From positions 1-22,836 of the forward strand of contig DXZA01000045.1 in the NCBI GenBank assembly GCA_019415525.1: DNA of 22,836 nucleotides, given 5' to 3'. Numbering within the stretch: position 1 is the first letter of the stretch; the number at the start of each line of letters is the position of its first letter. Below the pieces are notes generated by a model. That model was not told the origin of the DNA and made no database searches. It saw nothing but the letters and a program-made list of their open reading frames with translations. The translations under genes and the position numbers were made by a program. The DNA is from Tyzzerella sp. GTDB taxonomy: Bacteria; Bacillota; Clostridia; Lachnospirales; Anaerotignaceae. Shown in pieces: positions 15,576 through 22,836 of the stretch.

Positions 15576-16541
15576 ATGGAAGGAAATAAAATTGATGTTA
15601 CTGTTTTAGGAGAAATACTTATAGACTTTACATATCAAGGTGTAAGTAAATTTAATCAGAAATTATTTGCACAAAATGCAGGTGGAGCACCTGCAAATGT
15701 TGCTGTTTGTATATCAAAGCTTGGAAGAAAAAGTGCTTTTATAGGAAAAGCTGGAGATGATATGCATGGTCATTTTCTTAAAGAAACTCTTGAAAAACAG
15801 AATGTAAATACTGATAATTTTATACTTGATAATAAATATTTTACAACACTTGCTTTTGTTGATATAAATGAAAATGGAGAAAGAACATTTTCATTTTCAA
15901 GAAAATTCAGTGCAGATATTATGCTAGATAAAAAAGATATAAATAAAGAACTTTTAAATAACAGTAAAATATTACACGTTGGTTCATTATCTCTTACAGA
16001 TGAGCCAAGTAAAGAAGCTACATATTATGCAGTTAAAGAAGCTAAAGAAAATGGAGCAATAATATCATATGACCCTAATTATAGAGCATCATTATGGGAA
16101 AATAAAGAAAACTCAACAGAAATAATACGTTCATTAATAGAATATACAGATGTTATGAAAATATCTGATGAAGAAACAGAACTCCTTACAGGTATAGTTG
16201 AACCAGAAAAAGCAGGAGCAAAACTTGTTGAACTTGGTGTAAAAATTGCAGTAGTAACACTTGGTGGAGATGGAGCTTGTGTTTGTACAAAAGATGGTTC
16301 TATAATAGTAAGCGGATATAAGAGTAATGTTGTTGATACAACAGGAGCAGGAGATTCGTTCTGGGGTGGATTTTTATATAAACTTAGTGAAAGTGGTAAA
16401 AAGCCTTCAGAAGTTACACTTGAAGAAGCTGCACAGTTTGCAAAATTCGGAAATGCTGTTGCAAGCATATGTGTAGAAGGATTTGGTGCTATTCCTTCAA
16501 TGCCTTCTATGAAAGATGTTATTAAAAGAATAGAAAAATAA
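15576..16541 (+). CDS. scrK: Fructokinase, PfkB/ribokinase family
   Basis: A 321-residue sugar kinase. The N-terminal signature GGAPANVAV (about residues 32-40) and the C-terminal signature DTTGAGDSF (254-262) with catalytic base D260 are both present, along with the early DVTVLGEILIDF strand. Being third in the operon after EIIA and the sucrose-6-phosphate hydrolase, it should phosphorylate the released fructose to fructose-6-phosphate. Other PfkB kinases act on different sugars, but the context makes fructose by far the likeliest. GAGGGG (15564-15569) precedes the ATG. A terminator follows within 10 bases of the stop. Confidence 0.86.
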   Translation: MEGNKIDVTVLGEILIDFTYQGVSKFNQKLFAQNAGGAPANVAVCISKLGRKSAFIGKAGDDMHGHFLKETLEKQNVNTDNFILDNKYFTTLAFVDINENGERTFSFSRKFSADIMLDKKDINKELLNNSKILHVGSLSLTDEPSKEATYYAVKEAKENGAIISYDPNYRASLWENKENSTEIIRSLIEYTDVMKISDEETELLTGIVEPEKAGAKLVELGVKIAVVTLGGDGACVCTKDGSIIVSGYKSNVVDTTGAGDSFWGGFLYKLSESGKKPSEVTLEEAAQFAKFGNAVASICVEGFGAIPSMPSMKDVIKRIEK

Positions 16542-16550
16542 ATTTATAGA

Positions 16551-16597
16551 AAAATTCTGGATTAGTATTATTGGTACTTATTCCAGAATTTTTTATT
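16551..16597 (+). terminator. Terminator after fructokinase
   Basis: AAAATTCTGG (16551-16560) pairs with CCAGAATTTT (16583-16592) around a 22-base loop, followed by a T-rich tail. It ends the first sucrose unit and isolates the regulator gene downstream. Confidence 0.8.
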
Positions 16598-16676
16598 TTT
16601 TTAATACTTATTATATTTTATAGAAATGAATATATTTTTAGGCTATATTAAAATACTTTTTAGAAACTACATATTA

Positions 16677-16685
16677 TGGTATACT
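16677..16685 (+). promoter_or_regulatory. Promoter element (extended -10) of the LacI-type regulator
   Basis: TGGTATACT gives a TGn extended -10 with TATACT at 16680-16685. The matching -35 (about 16657-16662, TTTTTA) is poor, as is often the case with extended -10 promoters. No copy of the operator found at 17738 is seen here, so autoregulation is not evident. Confidence 0.4.
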
Positions 16686-16717
16686 TATTCCTAGAAATTA
16701 TTTAGGAAGTGATTTAA

Positions 16718-17695
16718 TTGGCAAATATTAATGATGTTGCAAAAAAAGCTGGAGTATCTAAAAGTACTGTTTCTCTTGTTATAAATAATACAGGATACGT
16801 TTCAGAAAAAACAAGATTAAAAGTTGAAAATGCTATGAAAGAACTTAATTATATACCAAGTCAGCTTGCAAGAAATTTTTCTACAGATAAATCAAATATT
16901 GTTGGAATAGTTATGCCAGATATAATGCACCCATTTTTTTCTACATTTATAAAATATGCAGAACAAAAGCTTTTCGAAAAAGGTTATATGACAATGGTTT
17001 GTAGTACAGACGAAAAACCGGAAGTTGAAGAAAAATACTTAGATATGCTTGAAAGAAAAGTTATGGACGGAATAATAATGGGTTCTCATACTTTAAAAAC
17101 TGAGCAATATATAAATATAAAACGTCCTATTGTAACATTGGATAGATTTATAAGTAACAATATTCCTACTATATGTTCAAATCACGTTATGGCAGCTGAG
17201 GTTGTTTCAGATATGATTATAAAAAAAGGCTGTAAAGATGTTGTATTTATTACTGGTAGAGGTATTACAGATATTGCATCAAGTGATTTCTATCAAATAG
17301 CAAAGACAGAATTAAATAGTAAGGGTATAGTTACACACAATATAAAAATGGAAGGAAAAAGTTTTTCTATTAACTCATATAATAATATTGCAGAAAAAAC
17401 TATAAATACATATCCAAATACAGATTGTATAATAGGTGTAGATTCTGCAATAATGGCTTGTTGTAGAATTGCTAAAGAAAAAGGCATAAATATTCCGGAA
17501 GATTTAAAACTTATATCTTATGATGGAACATATATAACAAGAATAAATAATGAGTTTATAACATCTATTGTACAGCCTATAAATTTATTAGCTGATTGTG
17601 CTGTTGAAACTATAACAGCTCTTATAGAAGGAAATATACCTAAAAATATGTATAATATATTTGATGTTACTATTCAAAAAGGTAATACATTTTAA
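16718..17695 (+). CDS. scrR: LacI-family regulator of the sucrose genes
   Basis: A 325-residue LacI/GalR protein. The N-terminal helix-turn-helix and hinge are textbook (NINDVAKKAGVSKSTVSLVIN, split as DVAKKAGVSKSTVS and LVIN; then VSEKTRLKVENAMKELNYIPS at about 30-50). The periplasmic-binding-protein-like sensor follows from about residue 60 (NIVGIVMPDIMHPFFS, then VTLDRF, then LISYDGT). The start is TTG 16718 with AGGAAGTG (16704-16711) upstream. This yields the family N-terminus MANINDVAKKAGVS, and no ATG does. The gene lies between the two sucrose units and is read by its own promoter. The dual operator 40 to 90 bases downstream of its stop makes it the likely repressor of EIIBC and the second hydrolase. 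The inducer is probably sucrose-6-phosphate or fructose. Confidence 0.85.
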   Translation: MANINDVAKKAGVSKSTVSLVINNTGYVSEKTRLKVENAMKELNYIPSQLARNFSTDKSNIVGIVMPDIMHPFFSTFIKYAEQKLFEKGYMTMVCSTDEKPEVEEKYLDMLERKVMDGIIMGSHTLKTEQYINIKRPIVTLDRFISNNIPTICSNHVMAAEVVSDMIIKKGCKDVVFITGRGITDIASSDFYQIAKTELNSKGIVTHNIKMEGKSFSINSYNNIAEKTINTYPNTDCIIGVDSAIMACCRIAKEKGINIPEDLKLISYDGTYITRINNEFITSIVQPINLLADCAVETITALIEGNIPKNMYNIFDVTIQKGNTF

Positions 17696-17702
17696 ATTGT
17701 TG

Positions 17703-17731
17703 TTGACAATATATTAATTATATGATATAAA
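17703..17731 (+). promoter_or_regulatory. Promoter of the EIIBC-hydrolase unit
   Basis: TTGACA (17703-17708), 17 bases, TATAAA (17726-17731). The start would fall near 17738, exactly at the first operator copy. The consensus -35 directly after the regulator stop codon suggests a strong, repressible promoter. Confidence 0.7.
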
Positions 17732-17737
17732 TAAATT

Positions 17738-17753
17738 ATCAAACCAGTTCGAT
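17738..17753. promoter_or_regulatory. Operator O1 for the LacI-type regulator
   Basis: ATCAAACCAGTTCGAT is a 16-base near-palindrome overlapping the transcription start. It matches the second copy at 17784-17799 in all but two positions. LacI-family proteins bind such short dyads. Confidence 0.7.
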
Positions 17754-17768
17754 ATTTTATATCGAACT
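17746..17768. promoter_or_regulatory. Perfect palindrome sharing half-sites with O1
   Basis: AGTTCGATAT (17746-17755) and ATATCGAACT (17759-17768) are perfect inverted arms around TTT. The left arm is the right half of O1, so O1 and this palindrome are interlocked, with centres about 11.5 bases apart (one helical turn). As RNA it would be a 10-pair hairpin in the leader, without a proper T tract. Confidence 0.6.
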
Positions 17769-17783
17769 TTTAAAAAACATTTT

Positions 17784-17799
17784 ATCGAACCAGTTCGAG
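17784..17799. promoter_or_regulatory. Operator O2 for the LacI-type regulator
   Basis: ATCGAACCAGTTCGAG, with TCGAAC-CA-GTTCGA as perfect arms (17785-17798). Its centre is 46 bases from that of O1, in the untranslated leader just before the ribosome site. The spacing may allow cooperative binding or looping. Confidence 0.7.
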
Positions 17800-17815
17800 A
17801 GAAAGGGGAATAGCT

Positions 17816-19195
17816 ATGAAGAAAGAACCGAAAGTATCAGCAAAACAAGTACTTGAAGCATTGGGAGGAAAGGATAACATTATAACTGTATCTCATTGTG
17901 CAACACGATTACGACTTACGGTAAAAGACGAAAATGTAATTGATAAAAAAGCTGTTGAAGATGCTGAAGGAGTAGCAGGATATTTTGTAAAAAGTGGTCA
18001 GCATCAAGTTATATTCGGAACAGGATACGTAGTAAAAGTATGTACAGAGTTTAAAAAACTTTGTCAAATGGATAATGACAACATAGCACCTACACAAGAA
18101 TTAAATAAAAGTAATGTAAAAACAAATAAATTTCAAGATATAACAAGAACAATATCTGATGTTTTTATACCTATAATACCAGTATTACTTGCAACAGGTA
18201 TTCTTATGGGATTACAAGGACTTATAACAACATTAGGTTATAATGTGTCAGCTGAATTTAATTCAATATTTTCAGTTCTTACAGGAACAGCCTATACATT
18301 TATACCTGTTCTTGTAACTTGGTCAGCATGTAAAAAATTCGGAGGTTCACCTGTTCTTGGTATAGTTCTTGGACTTATGCTTGTTTCACCTATATTACCT
18401 GATAAATGGGCTGTTGTAAATGGTGCAGCAGAAGCATTAAAAATAAATATAATTGGTATAGATTTTAGCATAACAGGTTATCAAAGTTCAGTAATACCAG
18501 CACTTTTCTTAGGTTGGTTCTGTGCATTTATTGAAAATAAACTTAGAAAAATAGTTCCTGACCTTTTTGATATGTTGCTTGTTCCATTTTTAACACTTCT
18601 TATATCATTACTTGCAGGACTTTTTATTGTAGGACCTATATTACTTACAGTAGAGCAAACTTTAACAAGTATAATACTTTCATTACTTAAACTTCCTTTT
18701 GGTATAGGTGGTGCAGTTTATGGTGGTTGTATACAGCTTTTATGTTCAGTAGGTATGCATCATACAGTAACACCTATAATAGTAGCAATGTTTACAGAAA
18801 CAGGTGTTGACTATATAAATCCTATGGGTAGTGCTGCCATAGCTGGACAGCTTGGAGCTGGTCTTGCAATACTTATGCTTAATAAAGATAAAAAAACAAG
18901 AGCAAAAATGTTACCTGCACTTATACCTGCACTTTTTGGAATATCAGAACCTGTAATGTATGGAATAACTTTTCCAAGAATAAAACCATTTTTATTTGGT
19001 TGTATAGGTGGTGCAGTTGGTGGTGCTTTAGCATCAATATTTAATATAGGTGCAAAAGGAACAGGAGCAAGTATGGTTCCAGGAATGCTCTTATACTTAA
19101 ATAGTGGTTTATTACAGTATATAATTGTATTAATTGTATCAATAGCTGTAGCTTTTGCAATTACATATATAGTTATGAAAGGTAAAGAAAAATGA
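17816..19195 (+). CDS. scrA: Sucrose-type PTS permease EIIBC
   Basis: A 459-residue permease. The EIIB domain is N-terminal (residues 1 to about 85), with the phosphorylated C28 in VSHCATRLRLTV. The EIIC domain is polytopic (about 115-455) and contains GMHHTVTPI, GISEPVMYGITFP and GAKGTGASMVPG. There is no fused EIIA, in line with the separate EIIA at 13603. It takes up and phosphorylates a disaccharide, most likely sucrose given the neighbouring GH32 enzymes, fructokinase and LacI regulator. Trehalose-type permeases look alike but would come with a phosphotrehalase. AAGGGG (17803-17808) precedes the ATG. Its stop overlaps the next gene by 4 bases (ATGA). Confidence 0.87.
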   Translation: MKKEPKVSAKQVLEALGGKDNIITVSHCATRLRLTVKDENVIDKKAVEDAEGVAGYFVKSGQHQVIFGTGYVVKVCTEFKKLCQMDNDNIAPTQELNKSNVKTNKFQDITRTISDVFIPIIPVLLATGILMGLQGLITTLGYNVSAEFNSIFSVLTGTAYTFIPVLVTWSACKKFGGSPVLGIVLGLMLVSPILPDKWAVVNGAAEALKINIIGIDFSITGYQSSVIPALFLGWFCAFIENKLRKIVPDLFDMLLVPFLTLLISLLAGLFIVGPILLTVEQTLTSIILSLLKLPFGIGGAVYGGCIQLLCSVGMHHTVTPIIVAMFTETGVDYINPMGSAAIAGQLGAGLAILMLNKDKKTRAKMLPALIPALFGISEPVMYGITFPRIKPFLFGCIGGAVGGALASIFNIGAKGTGASMVPGMLLYLNSGLLQYIIVLIVSIAVAFAITYIVMKGKEK

Positions 19196-20622
19196 AACTA
19201 TTTGACTTTAGCAATAGACAGAACAGAAAAATAAAAATAGAAGATTTAACTTGTAAGTATAAAGAATATATATTAAATTTAGCAAAAAATGACCCTTGGT
19301 ATCCTTCTTTCCATATAGCACCAAAACATGGTCTTTTAAATGACCCTAATGGTTTAATTGAAATTGATGGAGTGTATCATATTTTTCATCAATGGTATCC
19401 AGCAGGACCTGTACATGGTTTAAAATATTGGTATCATTACACAACAACTGATTTTATTAATTATAATGATATGGGTATAGGAATGTATCCAGAATATGAT
19501 TTTGATAAAGACGGTTGTTATACAGGTATGGCTATTAAAGAAAAAGATGGAAATATATCTGTTTATTATACAGGTGTACATGGCGAAGAAATAGAACCTT
19601 GTATCGGAAAAGCTGACTTAATAAATGGAGAGATAGTAAACAGAAGAAATATATGTTCCTACGATAAAAATATAAGTACCCATAATATAAGAGACCCTTT
19701 TGTTTATTACAGTAACAACCAAAAAGTAATTTTATTAGGTTTTGAAGATAAAAATAATAAAGGACAAATAGGCATATTTACAGATAATGAAGATATTGTT
19801 GAATATAAAGGTATACTTAAAATGAAAAATATGGATTTTGGATATATGCTGGAATGTCCTAATTATTTTGAAACAGACAAAAATGGTGTTATTATATTTT
19901 CTCCACAGGGTATAAAAAGTCCTAATAAATATGACTTTAGAAATGTTTTTTCAGTAGTTTATTCTGTTGGTGAAAAAATAGATTTAAAATCAAAAGAGTT
20001 TAATTCAAATGAATTTTATGAAATAGATAAAGGCTTTGATTTTTATGCACCACAAGTATTTAAAGATGAAAAGGATAGAGAAATACTTATAGGTTGGCTT
20101 GGAAATTCAAAATGTATATATCCTTCTGATAAAAATCAATGGGCACATATGCTTACAATACCAAGAGAAGTAATTATTGAAAATGACAGAATAGTTCAAA
20201 AACCTATTGAAGAACTTTTAAATTTAAGAGATAAAGAGATAATAATAAATGATGAATTAGATTTAAAATCAACAGCCTTTGAAATAGTTTTTGATGGAAC
20301 AGAAAATTTTGAAATATTCATTGAAAACAATAAAAATGAAAATATAAAATTTTCATCAGAGTATAATGAGTATATATTAGATAGAAGTAAAATGACATAT
20401 TTATATAATGAACAATATGGTAATGTTAGGTATGCAAAAAGACTTGAAAACTCTAAACATAGTATAAGAATGTTTTTTGATAATTCAGCTATTGAAATAT
20501 TCTGCGATAATGGAAAAACTGTATTTACAGGTAGAGTATACATAGATGATATTTCGAAAATAAAAGTTAAAAATACAAATGCTTTATTGTATTATATGAA
20601 AAAAATAAATATAAATAATTAA
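19192..20622 (+). CDS. Second GH32 beta-fructosidase
   Basis: A 476-residue cytosolic GH32 enzyme, translationally coupled to EIIBC by an ATGA overlap. The catalytic triad is intact: D51 in LLNDPNG, D168 in IRDPF, and E221 in LECPN. FRNVFSV, FYAPQVF and ILIGWLG are also seen. A C-terminal sandwich domain is present (SAIEIFCDNG, then FTGRVY). It differs clearly from the hydrolase at 14131: the N-terminus is longer and basic, and the substrate-pocket motifs read HQWYPAGPVHGLKYW where the other has FQYCPFDANGGLKVW. It probably hydrolyses sucrose-6-phosphate or a related phosphorylated fructoside. Two intact paralogues under different control suggest different substrates or conditions rather than simple redundancy. 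Confidence 0.83.
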   Translation: MKLFDFSNRQNRKIKIEDLTCKYKEYILNLAKNDPWYPSFHIAPKHGLLNDPNGLIEIDGVYHIFHQWYPAGPVHGLKYWYHYTTTDFINYNDMGIGMYPEYDFDKDGCYTGMAIKEKDGNISVYYTGVHGEEIEPCIGKADLINGEIVNRRNICSYDKNISTHNIRDPFVYYSNNQKVILLGFEDKNNKGQIGIFTDNEDIVEYKGILKMKNMDFGYMLECPNYFETDKNGVIIFSPQGIKSPNKYDFRNVFSVVYSVGEKIDLKSKEFNSNEFYEIDKGFDFYAPQVFKDEKDREILIGWLGNSKCIYPSDKNQWAHMLTIPREVIIENDRIVQKPIEELLNLRDKEIIINDELDLKSTAFEIVFDGTENFEIFIENNKNENIKFSSEYNEYILDRSKMTYLYNEQYGNVRYAKRLENSKHSIRMFFDNSAIEIFCDNGKTVFTGRVYIDDISKIKVKNTNALLYYMKKININN

Positions 20623-20629
20623 ATTTTTA

Positions 20630-20676
20630 GGGAATGAATTTAAGTAATAGTACTTAATTTCATTCCTATTTTTATT
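20630..20676 (+). terminator. Terminator after the second GH32 gene
   Basis: GGAATGAATTTAAGTA (20631-20646) pairs with TACTTAATTTCATTCC (20651-20666) with one T-T mismatch and a short loop. TATTTTTATTT follows. Confidence 0.85.
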
Positions 20677-21069
20677 TAAAAAATATTAAATTTATTCAAA
20701 AATGAATAAATGTTATATTACTATGTCAAAAAAAGTATGTTTTTAAAGGATTTTATTTTTGGCATACTGAACTTAAATGTGCCTCTAGATTTTTAACAAA
20801 TGAGGATAGAAGAACTGATTATATGGATATTTTAAGACCTATTTTAGCAGAAAAAATAAACCTTTTGTAGTAATAAATTGTGTTTGTATTAGTCCTAATC
20901 TTATAGAATGTGAACTATTTGGATATAAAAAAGGGGCTTTTACAGAAATATGTATATAATAAAATTTCATTATAGTTTGTTGAATTAAATGTGAAATGTT
21001 TTGATGCAATTAATTTAATTACAATTATTATATAAAGATTTATTTTTGTTGGAATAATTGATTAAAATA
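20677..21069. other. Gene-poor stretch with a decayed gene remnant
   Basis: Apart from the sigma-54 activator fragment at 20819-20959, this stretch shows no intact gene, promoter or RNA that I can support. A short open frame (20706-20870) reads as plausible protein (TELKCASRFLTNEDRRTDY, then MDILRPILAEKI) but has no start or ribosome site. It may be another fragment of a lost gene. The rest is A/T-rich. Confidence 0.5.
20819..20959 (+). pseudogene. Fragment of a sigma-54-dependent activator (AAA+ domain)
   Basis: Translation of 20819-20959 gives a C-terminal part SRKNKPFVVINCVCISPN then LIECELFGYKKGAFTE, ending at TAA 20957-20959. This matches the AAA+ block of sigma-54 activators that follows Walker A: PFV-x-INC, NLIESELFGYEKGAFTGA. 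The GAFTGA loop that contacts sigma-54 is cut after GAFT. There is no Walker A, no start codon and no ribosome site, and a TGA stands just before at 20816-20818. It is therefore a dead remnant, not a gene. It is located between the sucrose genes and the transporter, so it may once have controlled a neighbour. Confidence 0.7.
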
Positions 21070-21110
21070 AAAAATCTGGAATAAATTTTTGTTTTATATT
21101 CCAGATTTTT
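21070..21110. terminator. Bidirectional terminator, 3' end of the BCCT gene
   Basis: AAAAATCTGGAATA (21070-21083) and TATTCCAGATTTTT (21097-21110) are perfect 14-base arms. T runs follow on both strands, so it can end minus-strand transcription about 100 bases after the BCCT stop, and any plus-strand readthrough. Confidence 0.85.
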
Positions 21111-21210
21111 ATCTTTTCTTTATATAAATAAAAAATTCTAATAAAACATATTACATATATTTAACTTAATGAAACTATATAAATTGATTATTTATTTAAT
21201 TAGAAAATAT

Positions 21211-22761
21211 TTATGGTTTATTAGTTTTATCATATTTTTCAACGTTTAAAGAAATAATAATTACACCTATAACACTACCTAATATTATAAATATATTAGG
21301 CAACCCTCCTAAGTTTGATACCATTTTTATACCATCTATTCCTGCAATTGTTAACATTATATAGGATAAAATAGCAAATATTAATCCCCACATGACTTTT
21401 AACAGAACAGGAGCTTCTTGTTCTTCTGGAGAAATTCCAGAGGTTGAAATAGCAGCTATTGAATTAGTGGTAGAATCCATAGCTGTTATCATAGAAAGAA
21501 TAAGTGCTAAGAAAAATATAAATATAATTATTTTTGCAAAAGGTAAAGTATCAAATATTGCATATATTACAGCTTCTGCACCTTGTGTATTAAGTATATT
21601 TATTAAGTCGAGTTTTCCTGAAAGTTGATAGTGTATAGCAAGATTTGAAAATATGCCACACCAGATAATATTGAATATAATAGGTATTAAAAAATTAATT
21701 TTTATAAGGTCTTTTATTTTATAACCAACACCAAGTCTTGCAAGAAAGCAAGCTGATATGGGTGCCCAACTTCCCCAACTGCCAGCATAAAATACAGTCC
21801 AATTTTTTGCCCAAGAATCATTTGTGTATGCACCTGTTGTAAGAAGTTTTTCGGGAATATGTGTAAGAGTTGAACCTGTTGCTTCAAGTGTGCCATCTAT
21901 CATAAATACTGTTGGACCAAGTATAAATATTATAATAAGAAGTAAGAAATATATAACAACATTAATATTTGAAAGTAATTTTATACCCTTATGTATACCA
22001 GAAATTGATGAAATTATAAAACAAGTAGTTGTTATAGAGATTATTATAAACCAAGCAGAAGATTTACTTTGAATTCCTGTAAGTTCTTTTAGTGCACCAC
22101 CCATATTTAATGTGCCTGTACATATTACACCAAGAATACCTAATCCCATAGAGAATAAAAGTAATGTATCAAGAATTTGGGTAAATTTACCAGAATCTGA
22201 GATGTTTATTTTAAGTTTATCTGTAATAATACTGAGCTGTGATGCAACAGAAAATGGTTTTTTCATATTAAAAAATGCAAATGCAAATGCTATTACAGGT
22301 AATGTATATAATGAATATGGATGTATAGACCAATGAAGAACCATTGTTTCCATTGCAAATTTTGCAGATTCTGGAGAATTAGGTTCTATTCCTATTGGTG
22401 GTGTTGCCATATGATATATAGGTTCTACTATACCCCAAAATAATGCACCTGCTGCCATTGCAGTACAAAGAGTTATAGTTGCCCAATTACCTTTTGATAA
22501 TATTGGCTTAGCATTTTTTCCGCCTAATATGACATCTCCTAACGGAGAGAAATATGCAATACATATTCCTACAAGACACATAAAACTTGTAAAACTGTAT
22601 GTCCAACCAAGATTTTTTAAAACCCAGTCATTTGCAAAACTTGCCATATAATAAAAACCGTGTTTATCAATTATGCTGTATATAAGAGCTGCTATAAGAA
22701 GTATAAATGCAGGATAAAATGCAAGTTTTCTTATATATTTTTTTGAATTTAATAGTTTCAT
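21211..22761 (-). CDS. BCCT-family transporter (betaine/choline/carnitine type)
   Basis: A 516-residue membrane protein with about twelve hydrophobic segments. BCCT features are visible: GALFWGIVEPIYHMATPP (about residues 105-122), MVLHWSIHPYSLY (about 138-150), and the Trp-rich TM8 region YAGSWGSWAPISACFLARLGVGY (read in two parts, GSWGSWAP and FLARLGVGY) followed by the coupling-helix-like KIKDLI. Members import quaternary amines such as glycine betaine, carnitine or choline by Na+ or H+ symport or by exchange. The start ATG (22759-22761) has an AAGGGG site on the minus strand (about 22771-22776). It runs opposite to all other genes here. The substrate cannot be read from the sequence. No betaine- or carnitine-metabolism genes are in the window. 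Confidence 0.82.
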   Translation of the reverse strand: MKLLNSKKYIRKLAFYPAFILLIAALIYSIIDKHGFYYMASFANDWVLKNLGWTYSFTSFMCLVGICIAYFSPLGDVILGGKNAKPILSKGNWATITLCTAMAAGALFWGIVEPIYHMATPPIGIEPNSPESAKFAMETMVLHWSIHPYSLYTLPVIAFAFAFFNMKKPFSVASQLSIITDKLKINISDSGKFTQILDTLLLFSMGLGILGVICTGTLNMGGALKELTGIQSKSSAWFIIISITTTCFIISSISGIHKGIKLLSNINVVIYFLLLIIIFILGPTVFMIDGTLEATGSTLTHIPEKLLTTGAYTNDSWAKNWTVFYAGSWGSWAPISACFLARLGVGYKIKDLIKINFLIPIIFNIIWCGIFSNLAIHYQLSGKLDLINILNTQGAEAVIYAIFDTLPFAKIIIFIFFLALILSMITAMDSTTNSIAAISTSGISPEEQEAPVLLKVMWGLIFAILSYIMLTIAGIDGIKMVSNLGGLPNIFIILGSVIGVIIISLNVEKYDKTNKP

Positions 22762-22805
22762 TTTAAAACAACCCCTTTTTTAAAAAAAATAAAAAACAAC
22801 AAAAA

Positions 22806-22836
22806 AACGCACAAAATCCTACGGAATTTGTGCGTT
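22806..22836 (-). terminator. Hairpin with T tract upstream of the BCCT gene
   Basis: AACGCACAAA (22806-22815) and TTTGTGCGTT (22827-22836) are perfect arms; the loop adds TCC/GGA pairs. On the minus strand it is followed at once by seven Ts, so it would end minus-strand transcripts. It is only about 45 bases before the BCCT start, so it is either the end of the upstream gene or a leader attenuator. Confidence 0.7.

Noticed and set aside
17746..17768. Leader palindrome as a transcription terminator or antiterminator
   Set aside because: The hairpin is not followed by a proper T run (TT, then mostly A), and its arms repeat the flanking operator half-sites, so DNA-level repressor binding explains it better.
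20706..20870. Short plus-strand frame as a gene
   Set aside because: It has no start codon with a ribosome site and overlaps the sigma-54 activator remnant in another frame. It is kept only as a possible second fragment.
1..22836. tRNA, rRNA, CRISPR array or insertion sequence
   Set aside because: No cloverleaf-like GC-rich block, no regularly spaced direct repeats, and no transposase-like frame or terminal inverted repeats were seen on either strand.

Overview
The window looks like chromosomal DNA of a low-GC, Gram-positive-type anaerobe, most likely a clostridial or Lachnospiraceae-like Firmicute. This rests on very AT-rich intergenic DNA, strong AGGAGG-type ribosome sites, an S-layer-homology (SLH) surface protein, PTS sugar uptake with LacI control and a CcpA-type cre match, and a lipoprotein solute receptor. 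Stops TAA and TGA are used normally (two ATGA gene junctions). No rRNA, tRNA, CRISPR array or insertion sequence was seen.

Layout. (1) 1-560: a small cytosolic helical protein with its own promoter and terminator. (2) 560-4930: a large secreted beta-helix surface protein. Its SLH cell-wall anchor is interrupted by one in-frame UGA at 4424-4426, with the rest of the anchor intact downstream. (3) 4990-13424: a LysR regulator followed by a seven-gene operon. The operon encodes a NikA-like lipoprotein receptor, two permeases, two ATPases (a NikABCDE/CntABCDF-type importer), an AstE/AspA-type zinc deacylase and a MATE exporter. A shared dyad motif lies in both the lysR and the nikA promoter regions. 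(4) 13440-20676: a sucrose regulon split into three units: EIIA, GH32 hydrolase and fructokinase behind a cre-bearing promoter; a LacI-type regulator; and sucrose EIIBC plus a second GH32 hydrolase behind a promoter carrying two copies of a LacI-type operator. (5) 20677-21069: non-coding DNA holding a decayed fragment of a sigma-54 activator (AAA+ domain with the GAFTGA-loop region). (6) 21070-22836: a BCCT-family transporter on the minus strand, preceded at the window edge by an intrinsic-terminator-like hairpin.

How the genes work together. In the sucrose locus, EIIBC receives phosphate from the separately encoded EIIA and imports sucrose as sucrose-6-phosphate. A GH32 enzyme splits this to glucose-6-phosphate and fructose, and the PfkB-type kinase phosphorylates the fructose. 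In the LysR locus, the gene order suggests import of a metal-chelate or small acylated compound, hydrolysis inside the cell, and export of a product or toxic by-product. That assembly (nickel/metallophore-type importer, amidohydrolase and MATE efflux under a LysR regulator) is the best candidate here for an undescribed system. Its substrate is inference only.
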